This document shows, piece after piece, positions 11,573 through 24,030 of a stretch of DNA of 64,000 nt. The translations under genes and the position numbers were made by a program. Position 1 is the first letter of the stretch. Each line of letters opens with the position of its first letter. The notes beneath the pieces were generated by a model. That model ran no database searches and had not been told where the DNA came from. It worked only from the letters and a program-made list of their open reading frames with translations. Source of the DNA: Hemerocallis citrina (lineage: Eukaryota; Streptophyta; Magnoliopsida; Asparagales; Asphodelaceae). The DNA is taken from positions 187,422,813-187,486,812 of the forward strand of contig CM030362.1 of NCBI GenBank assembly GCA_017893485.1, written 5' to 3'.

Positions 11573-11966
11573 GACACTAGTTGTATGCTTTTGTTGTTGT
11601 TTTGTTTTTTGTGCATGGTGACTTTTTAAGATTATGATGATTTATACTTTATCTATTATTGGAATTTCCCCCTTGAATAGTAATGGTATGTCGACATCTT
11701 AATGCACTAATTATTGCATGTAATTTTAGAGAATGTGACAAACTAAAAAGGTTGGAACTACTTTGAAGTTTTAGTCAAATCTCTATGCATTGTCTATTAA
11801 ATTTAGATCCATGTCTAAATAGCAAGAAGTTGTAAGAGGGGTTCTTTATTTTTAATTTTTAATTTTATTTTTGACTTTTTTATGAGAGGAAATTAGAACA
11901 CAAGAACCTTGATCCTAACTCTTTTTCACTTACGTGAAACAATGTACAACTTCTCTTGTTGTTTAG
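11573..11966 (+). other. PEPC intron 1, downstream part
   Basis: A/T-rich intron ending in a pyrimidine-rich tract and TTGTTTAG immediately before the PEPC exon at 11967. No other feature seen. Confidence 0.8.
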
Positions 11967-12082
11967 GTTCAAGAGTGCTATGAGCTATATGCCGAATACG
12001 AAGGATAGCATGAGTGCAAGAAGCTCGAAGAACTTGGAAACATGCTTACCAGTTTGGATCCCGGTGATTCAATCATTGTTGC
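11967..12082 (+). pseudogene. PEPC fragment, exon 2, first part
   Basis: It reads VQECYELYAEYEG, a stop, [13 protein letters not shown], then [12 protein letters not shown]. This matches the plant PEPC segment just downstream of the exon-1 piece. The stop replaces the Lys of the usual EGKHDPKKLEELG (AAG to TAG). The exon is cut at 12082 by the solo LTR whose GTTGC duplication overlaps the Val-Ala codons, and resumes at 14752. Confidence 0.92.
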
Positions 12083-14751
12083 TGTCACGCCTCGCTTTCC
12101 AAAAATGCGGAACACAAGCACGTGACATTGGCCCAGCGAATGAATTGCGTCATACATAAGCTGTTACCCATTCAACTCAACAATATAAACAATACAAAAC
12201 AATTGTGCAGGCAATAAAAACAACGACATGAATAATAATACTTGGAATAAGACAATATGAAATAACCAAATACGATAATCCAACATCTGGAAACAAAATA
12301 ATAATAACCGGGTCATAAGCCCAATACAATAATAAATCCAAACACAATGATAATAAGTTTTAATACAATAAATTCAATGAAATAACAATCAACTAGAAAG
12401 CAATAAATCTTTAGAAAGCTTGTTCTCCAATTCCTGCAGGTAATTATCCTTGATCACCTGTGAACACTTCATCTTAAAAGAGGAGGAAAATTGTCCTTAG
12501 AGCAAGTTATGGATAGCAAGTAGAGAAAGCAAAGAAACAATGGCAATAACGATATAACAATGAATTCAATGGGTCAAAAGGAATCAATAATAATGGACGA
12601 TATCAATAATCAACATCAATGGTAATCGATGCAATAAGTATAAATGATAATTCAATATTCGATGACAATGTTCAATGATCGATGGCAATATTACTTAGAC
12701 AATGTTCAATATCAACAGTAATGATGATATTCAATATGCAATGTCAATGTTGTGTCAATTCTTAAGTCTATTAATTTTCAGCCTAACTAATGCATGTACT
12801 ACTACGTCCTATTCCATAGGTTCAATGCATACAAACAATGTCGTTTAGATTCTAGTGGTGAATTCTATAGATCATATGTCGATACGATAACACTAAAACG
12901 ATAGCAACTTTGTTGCACGATACACTAAAACGATACACGATAGATTTGGATATCGTAGTCAGTAATCCAACAATCAATCGATAAATACTGACCGACACAG
13001 TCTCTATATTGTCAACTACTTAAGTCAATCCCTTAAACCCCGACTTGTTAAATATTTTATCGATGCAAACAATACATTAAGCAATTTAGAGACATTAGAT
13101 GGACGATAGTAACAATAGAAGAATATAGGATGATAACTTTGGATGGGACAAATAGATAGATGACAATTGTATATGATCATGCAATGTAATATATACACTT
13201 CAATTCATGCAACACAATGATATATGTATAATTATATAAAGGAAATCTGAAAAATGTGATTCTGACAGCAAGAGGTCATTGAACAAAAATCAGTTTTTCC
13301 GCTGCTACAGAAATAAAAAAACTGAATCCGTTAGAAGTTCTGGAAGCTAGACTTCCCAATGATTTCAACGCATATTTAATATACAAAATCCGACAATAGT
13401 AGCTAGGTTAAATACATCATTCATTACAGATTACCTGTTCTGACCGAAAATCGACATCAAGTTATTATATTTTTAGAATCAGTGAAAACTTAATTATAAA
13501 TTCATTAAAAATATTCATTAGACTCATAATCATGTTAACTACCATTATGGAAATTATCAGGATATTATTCTATCATTAACTTAGCTTTTTAATAGTTTAA
13601 ACATGAAGGCATACATGAATTTGTAATTCTGGAAATAAAAGACAGCAGTAGTAAAATCATCATAACTTTTGCAATACAACTCGGAATTTAAATATTTTAG
13701 ATGTTCTGAAAACTGGAAACACAAAGCTACAATTCTTGTTCAAAAAGTTATTAATTTTGATGTCAAATACTGGGTCGAAAACGTCTCACAAATTTCAGAT
13801 AAACAGTAAACATTCAGATTTTCAATGTATTTCATGAAATAAAGCATTCTAACATGATGGGTTCAAATTCAATTAGTCAATAAATCTTATAATCAATATG
13901 GTAGGTACAATAGCATGGTAAACATAATTAAGAATACACACATACACTAGTTCAACAACCATAAAATATTAATCGATCATTCAAGCACATAACTTAGTAA
14001 TCAATTCGGAAAGTGACTTGCCTTATTGAAGATTAGTTCGAATACCAAAGAATAACGGGATGAGAATCCCGGAGCAATGAACACGAACCCACAAAGAAAC
14101 ATGTACACACTACGTGCACAAGAGCTGATGGCGTTGGCTGACGACGGAATAGACGGCGGAGCAAGCAGTGCTCGGGAGTAGGCATCAGTGGCTGGAGGAG
14201 TGGCATCGAGAGGGGGTCTCGGGTGCCTGCAGTCGGGAGGGCAAGACGGCAGGAGCAGCAACGGGAGTTACTGCTCGAGATTGGAGGTGCTGGCTGAAGG
14301 GGGTGCAGCAGCAGGCGGCAGTGCTGGGGTGGTTGCCGGAGTGGGGACGTCGGACTAGGGGGTCTGCTGCTGGGGTTGGGTTGGTCGGCAGAGGAGAAAG
14401 AGAGGGACGACTAGATTTAGGGTTGTGTTTTTGGGGTTTGCATTAGGGTAGTATATATAGAATACCATTAGGTTGTTGGGTTATTAGGCTAGGATCCAAT
14501 AATAATGGGTTTGGGTCTAGAAATAATGACAATTGTGTTTGTGGTTCAATAAGAGATGAGTTTGAAGACAATATGGATCAAATAAATAATCACAATCCAA
14601 GAAAATAAAATCCATAAGATAGAGAAGAAAAGAATAGCTCATGAAGAAAATTTAATTGAGATGACCAAAGAAAAATAAAGTATCTTATTCAAATTACAAA
14701 TAAAAGATTACAATGAAGGGAAAAAGGAAAAGAACGAAAACGGGAGTTACA
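12083..14751 (-). mobile_element. Solo LTR of a gypsy element (2669 bp) inside the PEPC exon
   Basis: It begins TGTCACGCCTCGC and ends GGAGTTACA, with GTTGC duplicated on both sides (12078-12082 and 14752-14756). There is no internal region, primer-binding site or polypurine tract, so it is a solo LTR left by recombination between two LTRs. It shares landmarks with the LTRs of elements A and B (TGTCACGCC start, 'cataagctgtt', a 'ccgctgctacagaaat' block near 13311, TTACA end) and so belongs to the same group of long-LTR chromoviruses. The strand follows A and B, whose genes read on the minus strand. Simple CAATG/ATCAATGG-type repeats fill 12540-12760. The ORFs in 14001-14446 are not supported as genes. 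Confidence 0.9.
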
Positions 14752-15031
14752 GTTGCTAGCTCCTTCTCGCACATGCTCAACTTGGCCAACTTGGCAAAGG
14801 AGGTGCAGATTGCACAGAGGAGGAGGATTAAGCTGAAAGGGGGGACTTTGTCGATGAAAACTCGGCGACTACTGAGTCAGACATTGAGGAGACCCTTAAG
14901 AGGCTTGTAGGGGAGGTGGGTAAAACCACTGAAGAGGTATTTGAAGTACTTAAGAACCAGACTGTGGATTTGGTTTTAACTGCTCATCCAACCCAATCAG
15001 TCCGGAGGTCCATTCTTCAGAAGCATGCAAG
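14752..15031 (+). pseudogene. PEPC fragment, exon 2, second part
   Basis: After the duplicated GTTGC the frame resumes with [20 protein letters not shown], then, one frame over, [20 protein letters not shown] and [26 protein letters not shown] is the hallmark PEPC motif containing the catalytic His, so this part of the active site is encoded. A single-base loss in the run of six Gs at about 14843 shifts the frame. The exon ends GCAAG|GTTTGC, the expected PEPC boundary after Lys-His-Ala. It is followed by an intron that received element A. Confidence 0.93.
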
Positions 15032-15042
15032 GTTTGCTTATT
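15032..15042 (+). other. PEPC intron 2, upstream stub
   Basis: Begins GTTTGCTTATT at the exon donor. TTATT at 15038-15042 recurs at 51213-51217 after element A and is the best candidate for its target duplication. The intron continues to 51517. Confidence 0.65.
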
Positions 15043-15047
15043 GTTAG

Positions 15048-16423
15048 TTTTCATGCCCCGCTTCCCATGATACGGGAATACGAGCATGTAACGAAGGCCC
15101 AATGAATGTTATAAGTATGTCAACCCATATCATCCATAAGCTGTACAATGCCAGTAACTCAACAATATAATAATAATCACATAAACGATAATATAATACG
15201 ATAACCATTATCTGAGATACAAGAACATACCAAATAGTCAGAGAATATGCAATGCAAAAGCAGTTCGACAAGTTCCTTTCAGTAACCCATCGTATGTACC
15301 TGTATAACATAACTCAAGAAAAAGATGGATGGAGCACCCGATATAGCAAGTTATGGGCTGCAAGTAGTACAAGCAAAATATAAACAAGAGACAATATATA
15401 AAGGAAAACAAAAGAACTGGGAATTTAAATACAAAATGAACATGATAATGAGAAACAATATGTATAACAAAAAAAAAAAACAAAGACTAACAAGCAGGAA
15501 AACTAGAATTGGCGATGCAAAAGAAATATAACATGATCAAGGCAATGCAGGTAATAACAGGAACTGGCTTCAAAATATAACTAATCGGGAACAAGGAGAC
15601 ATGTAACAGGAAAGATGGCATATAAATGAAAGTCATGAAACTTGTAACGGGAGTCATGTGAGCTAGTAACAGGTAACAGGTAATAGGTAACATGTAACAG
15701 GTAATAGGTAACGTGTAACAGGTAACAGGTATATGCAGGTAACAGGAATGTGCAGGTGAAACATATTATTCTTAAGTCTTTTATTTAATCCTATCTAATA
15801 CAGCAATCATGCGTCCCATATATATACCACATGTTTGATGCATACGATCAAGTGAACGTTTAGATTTCGTGGTGGATTCTATAGGGTCGTGTACTCAGAC
15901 ATCATGTAAACAAGAATCATATCATGTATTGAAATCAGGTAATGGATTGTAGAGGTGGCACCCATCATCCCACGACATGGCACTTTTTAGTTCCATATAA
16001 CTTGTAAACAGGAAAACAGGTAAATAGGCTCATGAATCATGTAATCATGCAATGGTAACTAGAGGTGGCCCCCGTAGATTCTAGATTTCTAGAGATGGCC
16101 CCCGTCATCAAGAACGTGGTACTTAGCTCCATGTACTTGTAATCATGTATCCATGCAAACAGGTGGGAAACACGGACCCCTTCAGAGTACACTTTTCTAT
16201 ATTTTCCACTACTAGATCTTTCCCTTAAACCCCGGCTTGATTACTTATAATTTTTACCAAAGAGACATGAATGTGCACAATCAGGGACAGGTAAACATGA
16301 CAAGGATAGAAAACAGGTTCAGACTGGTGGAAAACATGTGTGGGTGTCATAAACAAGCTTGTAAATAGCGAAACAACAAGAACTCCGATTCTGGACAACA
16401 GGACATTACTGCACCAAAACTGG
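15048..16423 (-). repeat. Element A left (3') LTR, piece 1
   Basis: Aligns with 47681-49075 of the right LTR from CATGCCCCGCTTCCCATGAT to GCACCAAAACTGG. Shared blocks include the 'aacaggtaacaggtaa' run near 15660-15750 and 'ccttaaaccccggcttgatta' near 16214. It is cut at 16423 by element B, with ACTGG as the duplicated target. Confidence 0.88.
15655..15760. repeat. Short tandem repeats of GTAACAG type in LTR A
   Basis: About ten loose copies of the 7-10 bp unit 'ggtaacag/ggtaatag/catgtaacag'. The corresponding part of the right LTR (48290-48385) has fewer and more diverged copies, so the array has expanded or shrunk since the element inserted. Confidence 0.75.
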
Positions 16424-19298
16424 TGTCACGCCCTGCTTCCAAAAAGAGAATACGGAATACAGATACGCGACAAAAGTCCAGCGAATGATTTTCATCATCC
16501 ATAAGCTGTTTAGGAATCCTTACAACATCTCACAAAATAATCAGAGTCGGAAGCAAGAGAATCAACCACACATGCATAACTGAATTTAATAAACCAACGG
16601 AATTTACTTGAAACAAATTATAATAATATAAAAAAAATCAGATTCTGGACAAGACAGATATCCTGTGTCACATCACCCAAATACAACTTAAATATCCAAG
16701 TACTCAAAATGCATTATTCAAATCAACAATAATAATAATAGCAAAAAGATGTGCAGCACTAATATCTCATTTCTCCAATACCATCGGGCAAACGATCATC
16801 CTGATCTGCAATCAACAAATTGCAAGAGAAGGAAAAAGAAAACAAGTACCCGTCAATGCAAGTTACGGACCACATATAATGTAGGATACGAGGACATGGG
16901 AAAACTAACAAATAGCATGGAATAATGCATCAACAGTAATAACTAGTATGAATCAGTAAAACAAGGTCAGCTAGCATGGTACAAATGAATGTGTCCAGTA
17001 TAGTGACATATGGAAACTAACAGTGTCCTGTAACAGTAAGCTCAGTATATCACTGTAATAGTCCAACAGTATCAGTCCAACTGTATCAGTCTAACAGTAT
17101 CAGCCTAACAATATTAGTTCTTATGTTCTTATAGTCTTGTGTGTATTACTAGCTAGGTAGCACTTCATGCATCCCGGTTTTTACTACATAGTTACTACAA
17201 TAAACAGTTTCGCTTTTAGATTTCATAGTGGACCATAATGGGGCAGTGTATTCAGGTATCAGTAACAGCAGAAGTAGTAGTAAAAGTAACTGTAACAGTA
17301 GTAGTAAAAGTAACATTAACAGTAGTATGGAACACTAGTTCTCTTCCAAGTACACATTTCCATATTTTCCACTACTAGATCTTCCCTTAAGAAATCCCGG
17401 CTTGATCACTTTTATTATACTTATCAAACATGCATGATGGTACAGGACATAGTGTCAAACTAACATGGTATAAACATTATTAGGTTCAGGAAAAAAAATA
17501 AACATGCATAGGTGATATACAGTCACATAAACGAGCAAAACAGTGTATGTTCATATTCAGGACAGCATAACAGTACAGTACTAAAACCGTGATTCTTGAT
17601 ACAAAAGAAATCCAAATCTGAATTCGTCGGAGAATCTGGAAAATAGACTTCCACAAGAATCCAGTGATTATATATAAGCTATATAGTTATTCACAAAGTC
17701 ATAACTCAAAACTGATTTGAAACCAGAAAATACGTTCAGCCAGAAATCAGTAAATCGATATCAAGGTCAGAAAAACAGTATTAAAACTTCTTAAATAAAT
17801 CCAGGAAAAATCTGGGGTAATCCCCTATACGTCTAGTATCAGAATATAGAGTTTCATAATATTCCAGTAAAATTAGTTCAGTCAACAAAAATCAGAAAAC
17901 ATCAAGAAACGATAGTTTGGTAAATCTGGAATTCCCAACACTGCTGTACGAAAACAGTAATATCTCGCAAACCGTAAAACGAAATCCAGATCCGTCAAAG
18001 GGAGATGAAAATAGACAAAATAAGTTAACTTTCATATTTCACAATTATTTTTCATACAGTAAAAGGTAATAGGGTGAAAATACGACTCTTTACAGAACAG
18101 CGAGCAAAATATAGCAAGTATAACTTTCATAAATAAGCACGAAATAGTATATAAAACTCATCAATAAAATCCACAAAAATTCTGGGTAATCCCTAAATAG
18201 GTTTAGAAGTACTGTACAAAGTTTCAGATCAAAATAATATAGTTAGGACTAGTATCAAAATAGTTTAATCATCAAAATCATCAAGAAACGAAATCTGGAA
18301 ATAGAATACATCTCTGTAGTAAAATAGCCATAACTCACTCATATGAAAACAAAATCGGTCAAGGTTAGAGGGATTGGAAAGAAGACAGATTTCTCTACAG
18401 TTCATGTCAAATACAAAAATTAAGAATTCTGACCTTAATAGGGTCTAAAATACAAATCAAAACTAACCATCGACAAAATACAGATTTTCTCTTGAAAACA
18501 AAATCAACACAAATCATACGTAACTTGTTCCAATCACAATCAAACATAGTATAGAGTCTACCAAGTATCCAAATATCATGAAATAAGTTATATAATAGAT
18601 TCACAACCATCATATCACATAGATCTCATCAACCACATAATTCCCTTAATTATCTCACATATATGAATAGATCAAGAACGGTCAACCCTAGTTGTTTTCA
18701 TGTCAATTTTGTGTCGTGAGGCAACTCTGGTCAAATAGCACTATAGAGACAAAACCCATCAAAATAACATACACACGAGTTGTCTCTAGAACCCAACTAC
18801 ACCATAAGCGGTATTTTTAACTTGTATCATACAAAAAGAATTGGAGTGCACGTTACTTGCCTTAACCGAAGACGAAAACGATGAAATCCAAGAATATCGG
18901 GAGAGGATCCCGACAACGAACAAAACCCATGAACGAAAATCCAATACACGTGCAAAAACTCCAACACGTGCAAGCTCAACAAAGTGAGAGAGAGAGAGAC
19001 CAACAGGGGGCTCGGGCGTCGGCTGGCTTGCAGTTGGTCGGCGCTCCGGTGGGTGCTAACGACGGACGAAGGCAAGGGAGAGAGATGAAGAGGAGTTGAG
19101 TTCTCGGGGTGATCGGGAGGTGGCTTGGGTGCTTGGTCGGTCGGGTGCAGCCGTAGAGGAAGTCGGCTAGGTGGCATCGGGGGTGAGGCAGGTCGGGATT
19201 TGGCTGGTAGGGTGTCGGGGTGGTTGTGCGGCGCAAGGGAGAAAGGAGGGAGGCCGGGAGGGATGTAGTATTAGGGTTAGGGTTTTGGTGTGGGAGAG

Positions 19299-19329
<31 letters not shown>

Positions 19330-19783
19330 GGATTGTTTTAGGTTTAGAAATATGAGTTGGGTATTGAGTTGTGGATAGTTTATGAGTAGTAATAGGATTA
19401 GACTAATAGGTTTTGATTAGGATCAAATTGTATAGGATTTCAAATAGGATTGTAGGTTTAATTTTGCCTTGGTAATCAATTAGGCTTCAAAATAATAGGA
19501 TTGGAAATAGGATGAACAACCAAGTCACCATGAGCACCCAAGAACAAAAGTAAAGAGAACAAAACCCAAATGAAGAGCGAAAATAACAACAATGATCAAG
19601 AACAAATCAAAGAACAAATCAAGGAACATAATTTAAATCACAAAAGATCAAGATTGAGCCAAAAATAAATTTATACTGAAAATGACTATAATATACGGTC
19701 CAGGAAAAATACAAGGGAGTACAAATACTCAAGAAAGAAGAAAAATATACCAAAAATACGAAAACCGAAAAACATGGGTTACA
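16424..19783 (-). repeat. Element B left (3') LTR, 3360 bp
   Basis: An uninterrupted LTR that serves as the reference for the split right copy. It contains short (CAGTA)-type repeats near 17040-17340 and an AT dinucleotide run at about 19302-19329, which is much shorter in the other copy (40271-40280). Small minus-strand ORFs (e.g. 18827-19236) are not supported as genes. Confidence 0.92.
19302..19329. repeat. (TA)n microsatellite
   Basis: About 14 TA units here against about 5 at the matching site of the right LTR, showing slippage since insertion. Confidence 0.9.
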
Positions 19784-19800
19784 ATCCTATCCACCTAACA
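19784..19800 (-). promoter_or_regulatory. Element B polypurine tract
   Basis: On the minus strand, a purine-rich GGTGGATAGGAT lies directly against the 3' LTR start TGTAACCC. This is where plus-strand DNA synthesis is primed in LTR elements. Element A has the closely similar GGTGGGTAGGAT at its matching site. Confidence 0.75.
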
Positions 19801-19894
19801 GGAAGAATTTCTTCCTCGAAATTTAAAAAGAAGATACATAGGGTGGTAACCCTGAAAAGAAACGAAAACAAAGCAAAACAAAACAAAACAACCA

Positions 19895-21392
19895 CTACTC
19901 AAATAAATGAGGAAACTTCTGCTGAATCTCCTCCTCCAGCTCCCAAGTCGACTCACTAGGCGAGTGAGGATTCCAAGCAACATGAACAAACTTGATGACC
20001 TTGTTCTTAAGCAATTCTCCCTCCGATCCACAATAGCAACGGGCGGATTCTCACAAGTCAAATCCGGCCGAACGGTTGACTCAGAATAGTCGATCACGTG
20101 GCTCTCATCTCGGATATATCTCCTGAGTTGTGAGACATGGAAAACATCGTGTACTCCTGATAAAGTTGGCAATAATGCAAGACGATAGGCCACCTTGCCT
20201 ACTAGCTCCAAAATCTCAAACGATCCAATAAACCTAGGGCTAAGCTTGCCCCCACCACCGAACCGAATGACACTGCACCACGATGATACCTTAAGAAAAA
20301 CATGGTCACCAATAGCAAACTCCAAACCTCTCCGATGGACATCAGCCCACCGCCTCTGCCTATCCTGAGTAGCCTGCAAATGCTTCCTGATCTGAACCAC
20401 AACACCCACTGTCCTGGTGATCAACTCCAGACCCAACAATTTTCTCTCACCAACGTCATCCCAGCACACTGGTGGTCTGCACTTCCGCCCATAGAGTGCC
20501 TCGAACGAAGCATCTTTAATACTGGCTTGAAAGCTGTTATTGTACGAGAACTCTACGAGATGCAAATAGTCCTCCTATGACCCACCAAATTGAAGCATAC
20601 AGGACCTCAATATGTCCTCAAGAATCTGAATAGTTCGCTCTAACTGTCCATCAGTCTGGAGATGAAAATCTGTACTTTACTTTAATTTACTCCCCAAACT
20701 GTTCTGAAGATCTCCCAGAATTGAGATCTAAATCTTGTATCCCTGTCGGATACAATACTGACTGGAACCTCATGAAGTTTGACAATCTCTTGCATGTACT
20801 TCTCAGCAAGGCTCTCAGTAGACTGACCGACCCGAAAAGGAATGAAGTGAGCACTCTTCGTCAAATGGTCGACAATCACCCAAACAACATTGTGATCCTT
20901 AGGACTCCTCGACAAAGCGGTCACAAAATCCATAGTGATATGCTCCCACTTCCACTCTGGAATAGGAAGCGATTGAAGAAGTCAAGCGGTTCTCTGATGC
21001 TCTGCCTTAACCTGCTGGTAGATCAAACACTGAGCAACAAACCGAGCAACAGCCCGATTCATACCATGCCACCAGAAATGAAGCTTCAAATCCTGATACT
21101 TCTTAGTACTGCCAGGATGGATTGAATACGAAGACTGATGAGCTTCTTCAAGCAACCTCTGACGAAATTCACCCTTAGGGACACACAACCGGGAACCAAA
21201 ACGAAGCGAACCATCGGCATGAATAACCATGCCCGTCCTGAACCCAGACTCAACCTCAGCTCGAAAACTCTGCAACTGCTCATCACTATCCTGCGCCTCT
21301 TTAATCTGCTCAACAAGAGACGACTGCAGCTGGAGCGCAAGACAACTCTGACTAGAACTCGGCAAAAAAACCTCCAAATCCAACATCCTCAT
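19895..21392 (-). pseudogene. Element B integrase and chromodomain, broken
   Basis: From 21392 downward the frame shows the zinc-binding start (HPGSTKKYQDLKLHFWW, then VAQCLIYQQVKAEHQ). After a stop near 20980 the catalytic core follows: ITMDFVTAL, then IVSDRDTRFRSQFW, then the YLHLVEFSYNNS region after a TAG in place of the usual Trp. The stretch GRKCRPPVCWDD and FHVSQLRRYI follows, and one frame further on is a chromodomain (KNKVIKFVHVAWNPHS, then ESTWELEEEI) ending in a stop at 19895. Chromodomains guide insertion to particular chromatin. The second Cys of the CxxC pair is Tyr (CLIY), and there are at least two stops and one frameshift, so no functional integrase is possible. The motif order identifies it as chromoviral. 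Confidence 0.9.
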
Positions 21393-21405
21393 CTGCTCAA
21401 TGAGA

Positions 21406-22143
21406 TCAACTCTGCTGAGTAAGAAATATAACTACCGGTCTCCTACTCAAAGCATCAGGCACCAAGTTTACTTTACCAGGATGGTATTGCAAACTGATGT
21501 CATAATTGGCCATAAGCTCCAACCAACGCCTTTGCCTCATGTTTAACTTCTTCTGGATGAAAATGTACTTGAGACTTTTGTGGTCTGTAAAGATCTCCAC
21601 TCGGTCTCCAAGTAAATAATGTCTCCACAGCTTCAGAGCAAAGATCACTACCGCTAACTCCAAGTCATGAGTAGGATAGTTCTTCCCATGCGGCCTCACC
21701 TGCCTCGATGCATTCGCAACGACACGGCCCTTCTACATAAGAACTGCTCTAAGACCCTTACCAGAAGCATCACAATGAATTACAAATCCGCATGAACCAT
21801 CTGGAATAGTCAATACAGGCACTGACGTCAATCTGTTCTTCAACTCAATAAAAGCCTCATTGCACTCATCAAACCAACAAAACTTCTGATCCTTTCCTGA
21901 CAGTTTAGTTAACGGCCCTGCAATCTTCAAAAAATCCTAGACGAATTTTCGATAATAGCCAGCAAGACCAAAAAAACTCGGCACTTCGGAAATTGACTTA
22001 GGAATAGGCCAATCTTTCACAGCATCAACCTTAGAAGGTTCCACAGAACCACCATCGCCAAAAATAATGTGCCCCAAGAAAGAAATCCTGCCGAACCAAA
22101 ATTCGTACTTGCTAAGTTTTCCATAAAGCTGATTCTCTCTCAA
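21406..22143 (-). pseudogene. Element B RNase H region, broken
   Basis: Two overlapping fragments carry the segment linking reverse transcriptase to RNase H (FLGHIIFGDGGSVEPSKVDA; KLTSVPVL-like; VIHCDASGKGLRAVLM). They continue with the tail [20 protein letters not shown], then [10 protein letters not shown]. The DASG and TDHKSL motifs are those of gypsy RNase H, which removes the RNA strand during reverse transcription. Stops near 21936 and 21720 interrupt it. Confidence 0.88.
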
Positions 22144-22146
22144 AGT

Positions 22147-22821
22147 CTACAGAACTACTCTAAGATGCTCAACATGATCTTCCCGATTCCGAGAATATAC
22201 CAGAATGTCATCAATGAAGACCACCACAAATCTATCCAAGAACTGAGAGAAAATCTGGTTCATAAGACTCATGAATACAGCTGGCGCATTAGTGATCCCG
22301 AACGGCAACACAAGATACTCATAGTACCCGTATCTAGTCCTAAATGCAGTCTTCTGTATATCTGCAGCCTTCACCTTGACTTGGTGATACCCAGAACGAC
22401 GATCTAACTTCGAGAAAACAGCAGCCCCATTCAACTGGTCGAACAAATCATCGATCATAGGCAAAGGATACCGGTTCTTCACAGTGACACTGTTCAGTTC
22501 TCGATAATCCACACACAGTCGACGACTACCATGCTTCTTGTTGACAAAAAGGACTGGAGCACCCCAAGACGAAACATTAGGTCTGATGAAACCCAAATCA
22601 AGAAACTCCTGAAGCTGCACCTTTAGCTCTGCTAGCTTTACCGGTGCCATCCTGAAGGGACTCTTCGATATCGGTGCCGTACCAGGCTGAACATCAATAC
22701 TGAACTCCACATCCCTATCAGGGGCTAAGCCAGGCAACTCATCTGAAAAAATATCCAAGAAATTCCGAACTACTAGAGGTGCAGCCTCACAGCCTAAGTG
22801 CAATTCCTTCGCACAATCCAC
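22147..22821 (-). pseudogene. Element B reverse transcriptase core
   Basis: An open stretch of 224 codons with the whole finger-palm core. It includes [53 protein letters not shown] (the usual LDLRSGYHQ), [15 protein letters not shown], and the catalytic FIDDILVYS at about 22200-22218. The frame is intact through the catalytic site but closes at 22147, so it has no complete downstream RNase H. Part of the element B polyprotein. Confidence 0.93.
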
Positions 22822-22884
22822 CTGTAAAACTGCAGTTCTTGCTCGGCCAAGGGAAGACTCCCCGGCATGGAACTCGAATTCTGC

Positions 22885-23216
22885 TTAATTTAGAATTCTG
22901 AAAACAACTTTCTTGGCACGGCAATCAATAATGGCATGGGCTTCACCCAACCAATGCATACCGAGAATGACATCGAATCCTGAATTCCCAATTGTAATTA
23001 GGTTGGCTTTGAAATTTGCGTCCCTAATAACAACGGAACATTGCCTACACTCACGTGAACAAATGACAACACCACCACCTGTCAAAATGTTTCAAGTCTC
23101 TGACATGTTGCTACACTCCAACTGATGGCGAGCGAAAAAACGAGAGGAGACAAAAGAATGGGTTGCCCCAGAATAAAAAAGAACTTGGGCAGGAAAAGAG
23201 CAAACAAGGATGATAC
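22885..23216 (-). pseudogene. Element B protease, active-site Asp lost
   Basis: Following a probable 152-bp intron, the frame reads ILVCSFPAQVLFYSGATHSF. Gypsy proteases have VLFDSGATHSF, so the catalytic Asp is Tyr (codon at 23173-23175). Further on come GGGVVICSRECRQCSVVIRD and GFDVILGMHWLGEAHAIIDC, typical of the second half of chromoviral proteases. The protease normally cuts the Gag-Pol polyprotein; this copy could not. Confidence 0.85.
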
Positions 23217-23368
23217 CTAAAAGGAATCAAAAGACATGGAGAAAGAATAGACAATCAGAGGTGAGGAAAAAATAACAATGTAGAAAGATAACATAAAGAA
23301 GCAAAGCAAGACCAAAGGAAAGAAAACAAAAGAGAAACAAAACAACAAAGCAACAAAACAAAATATAC
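23217..23368 (-). other. Probable intron between gag and protease of element B
   Basis: On the minus strand the segment starts GTATATTTTG after CAG and ends CCTTTTTAG before GTATC, with a T-rich body. Its length is not a multiple of three. Removing it joins the upstream frame (ETAKGVVAG) to IILVCSFPAQVLF exactly as in related Gag-Pol proteins, while reading through gives a stop-bounded nonsense tail. A small insertion is the alternative. Confidence 0.6.
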
Positions 23369-24030
23369 CTGCCACAACTCCTTTAGCTGTCTCAGATCTA
23401 CAGCAGTCAAGTTCAAAGCCTGACCACTCCTCGGAACAGCGGTCCTCTGACCGACAATCGGCATTGAGGAGGAAGCAAAGGCCTAACTGGACCACGAGCT
23501 GGGCCTGCTTGCTGAACAGGACCCCTGGCTGGAAGAGCCACTTGCTGCTGCTGTGGACAATCGCATACAGAATGATCAGCGGTGCCACACCTAAAGCACC
23601 GGCGGTTGATGCACCAACAATTCTTACGCTCATGCCCAGACATCTGACAGAAGTTCTCTTGGTTGAAGGTTCAGCAGGCTACGAAGTCGTAAAAGCCACC
23701 CTTCTGGAACCCAACAGAAGGATACGGAGCTGCCCTAACCTGATGGGTTGAGACAGGCCTCCGAACAGGACCACCAGAAGGCCTAGCAGCAGAATGCGGA
23801 AGAGTCCGCGGAGAAGGAACCAAACCACAACGAGCTTGCTCCTGAGCTCGAGCTGCCTCAAGAGCTTCAGTATAAGTACGCAAGCGAAGAGAGACAAGGT
23901 GCCTCTTGATATCCTGCTCAAGCCCATTTTTGAATCTACGAGCCCTATCCTCTTTGGTTGCCACAAGAACAGCAGCGAAGTGGCTAATTCTAGTAAACTC
24001 AGCTGCGTACTCATCCACTAACCTGAAACC
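23369..24030 (-). pseudogene. Element B gag, C-terminal half with zinc knuckle
   Basis: It reads VDEYAAEFTRISHFAAVLVA at the distal end of the retrotransposon gag domain, then a Pro/Arg-rich linker and, one frame over, CFRCGTADHSVCDC. This is a CX2CX4HX4C knuckle that packages RNA. Frame changes occur near 23670 and 23410. Confidence 0.88.

Noticed and set aside
18827..19236. Pro/Ser-rich ORFs in LTR B (also 39757-40206)
   Set aside because: Present in both LTR copies with differing frames and lengths; no known protein. Most likely the transcribed leader of the LTR.
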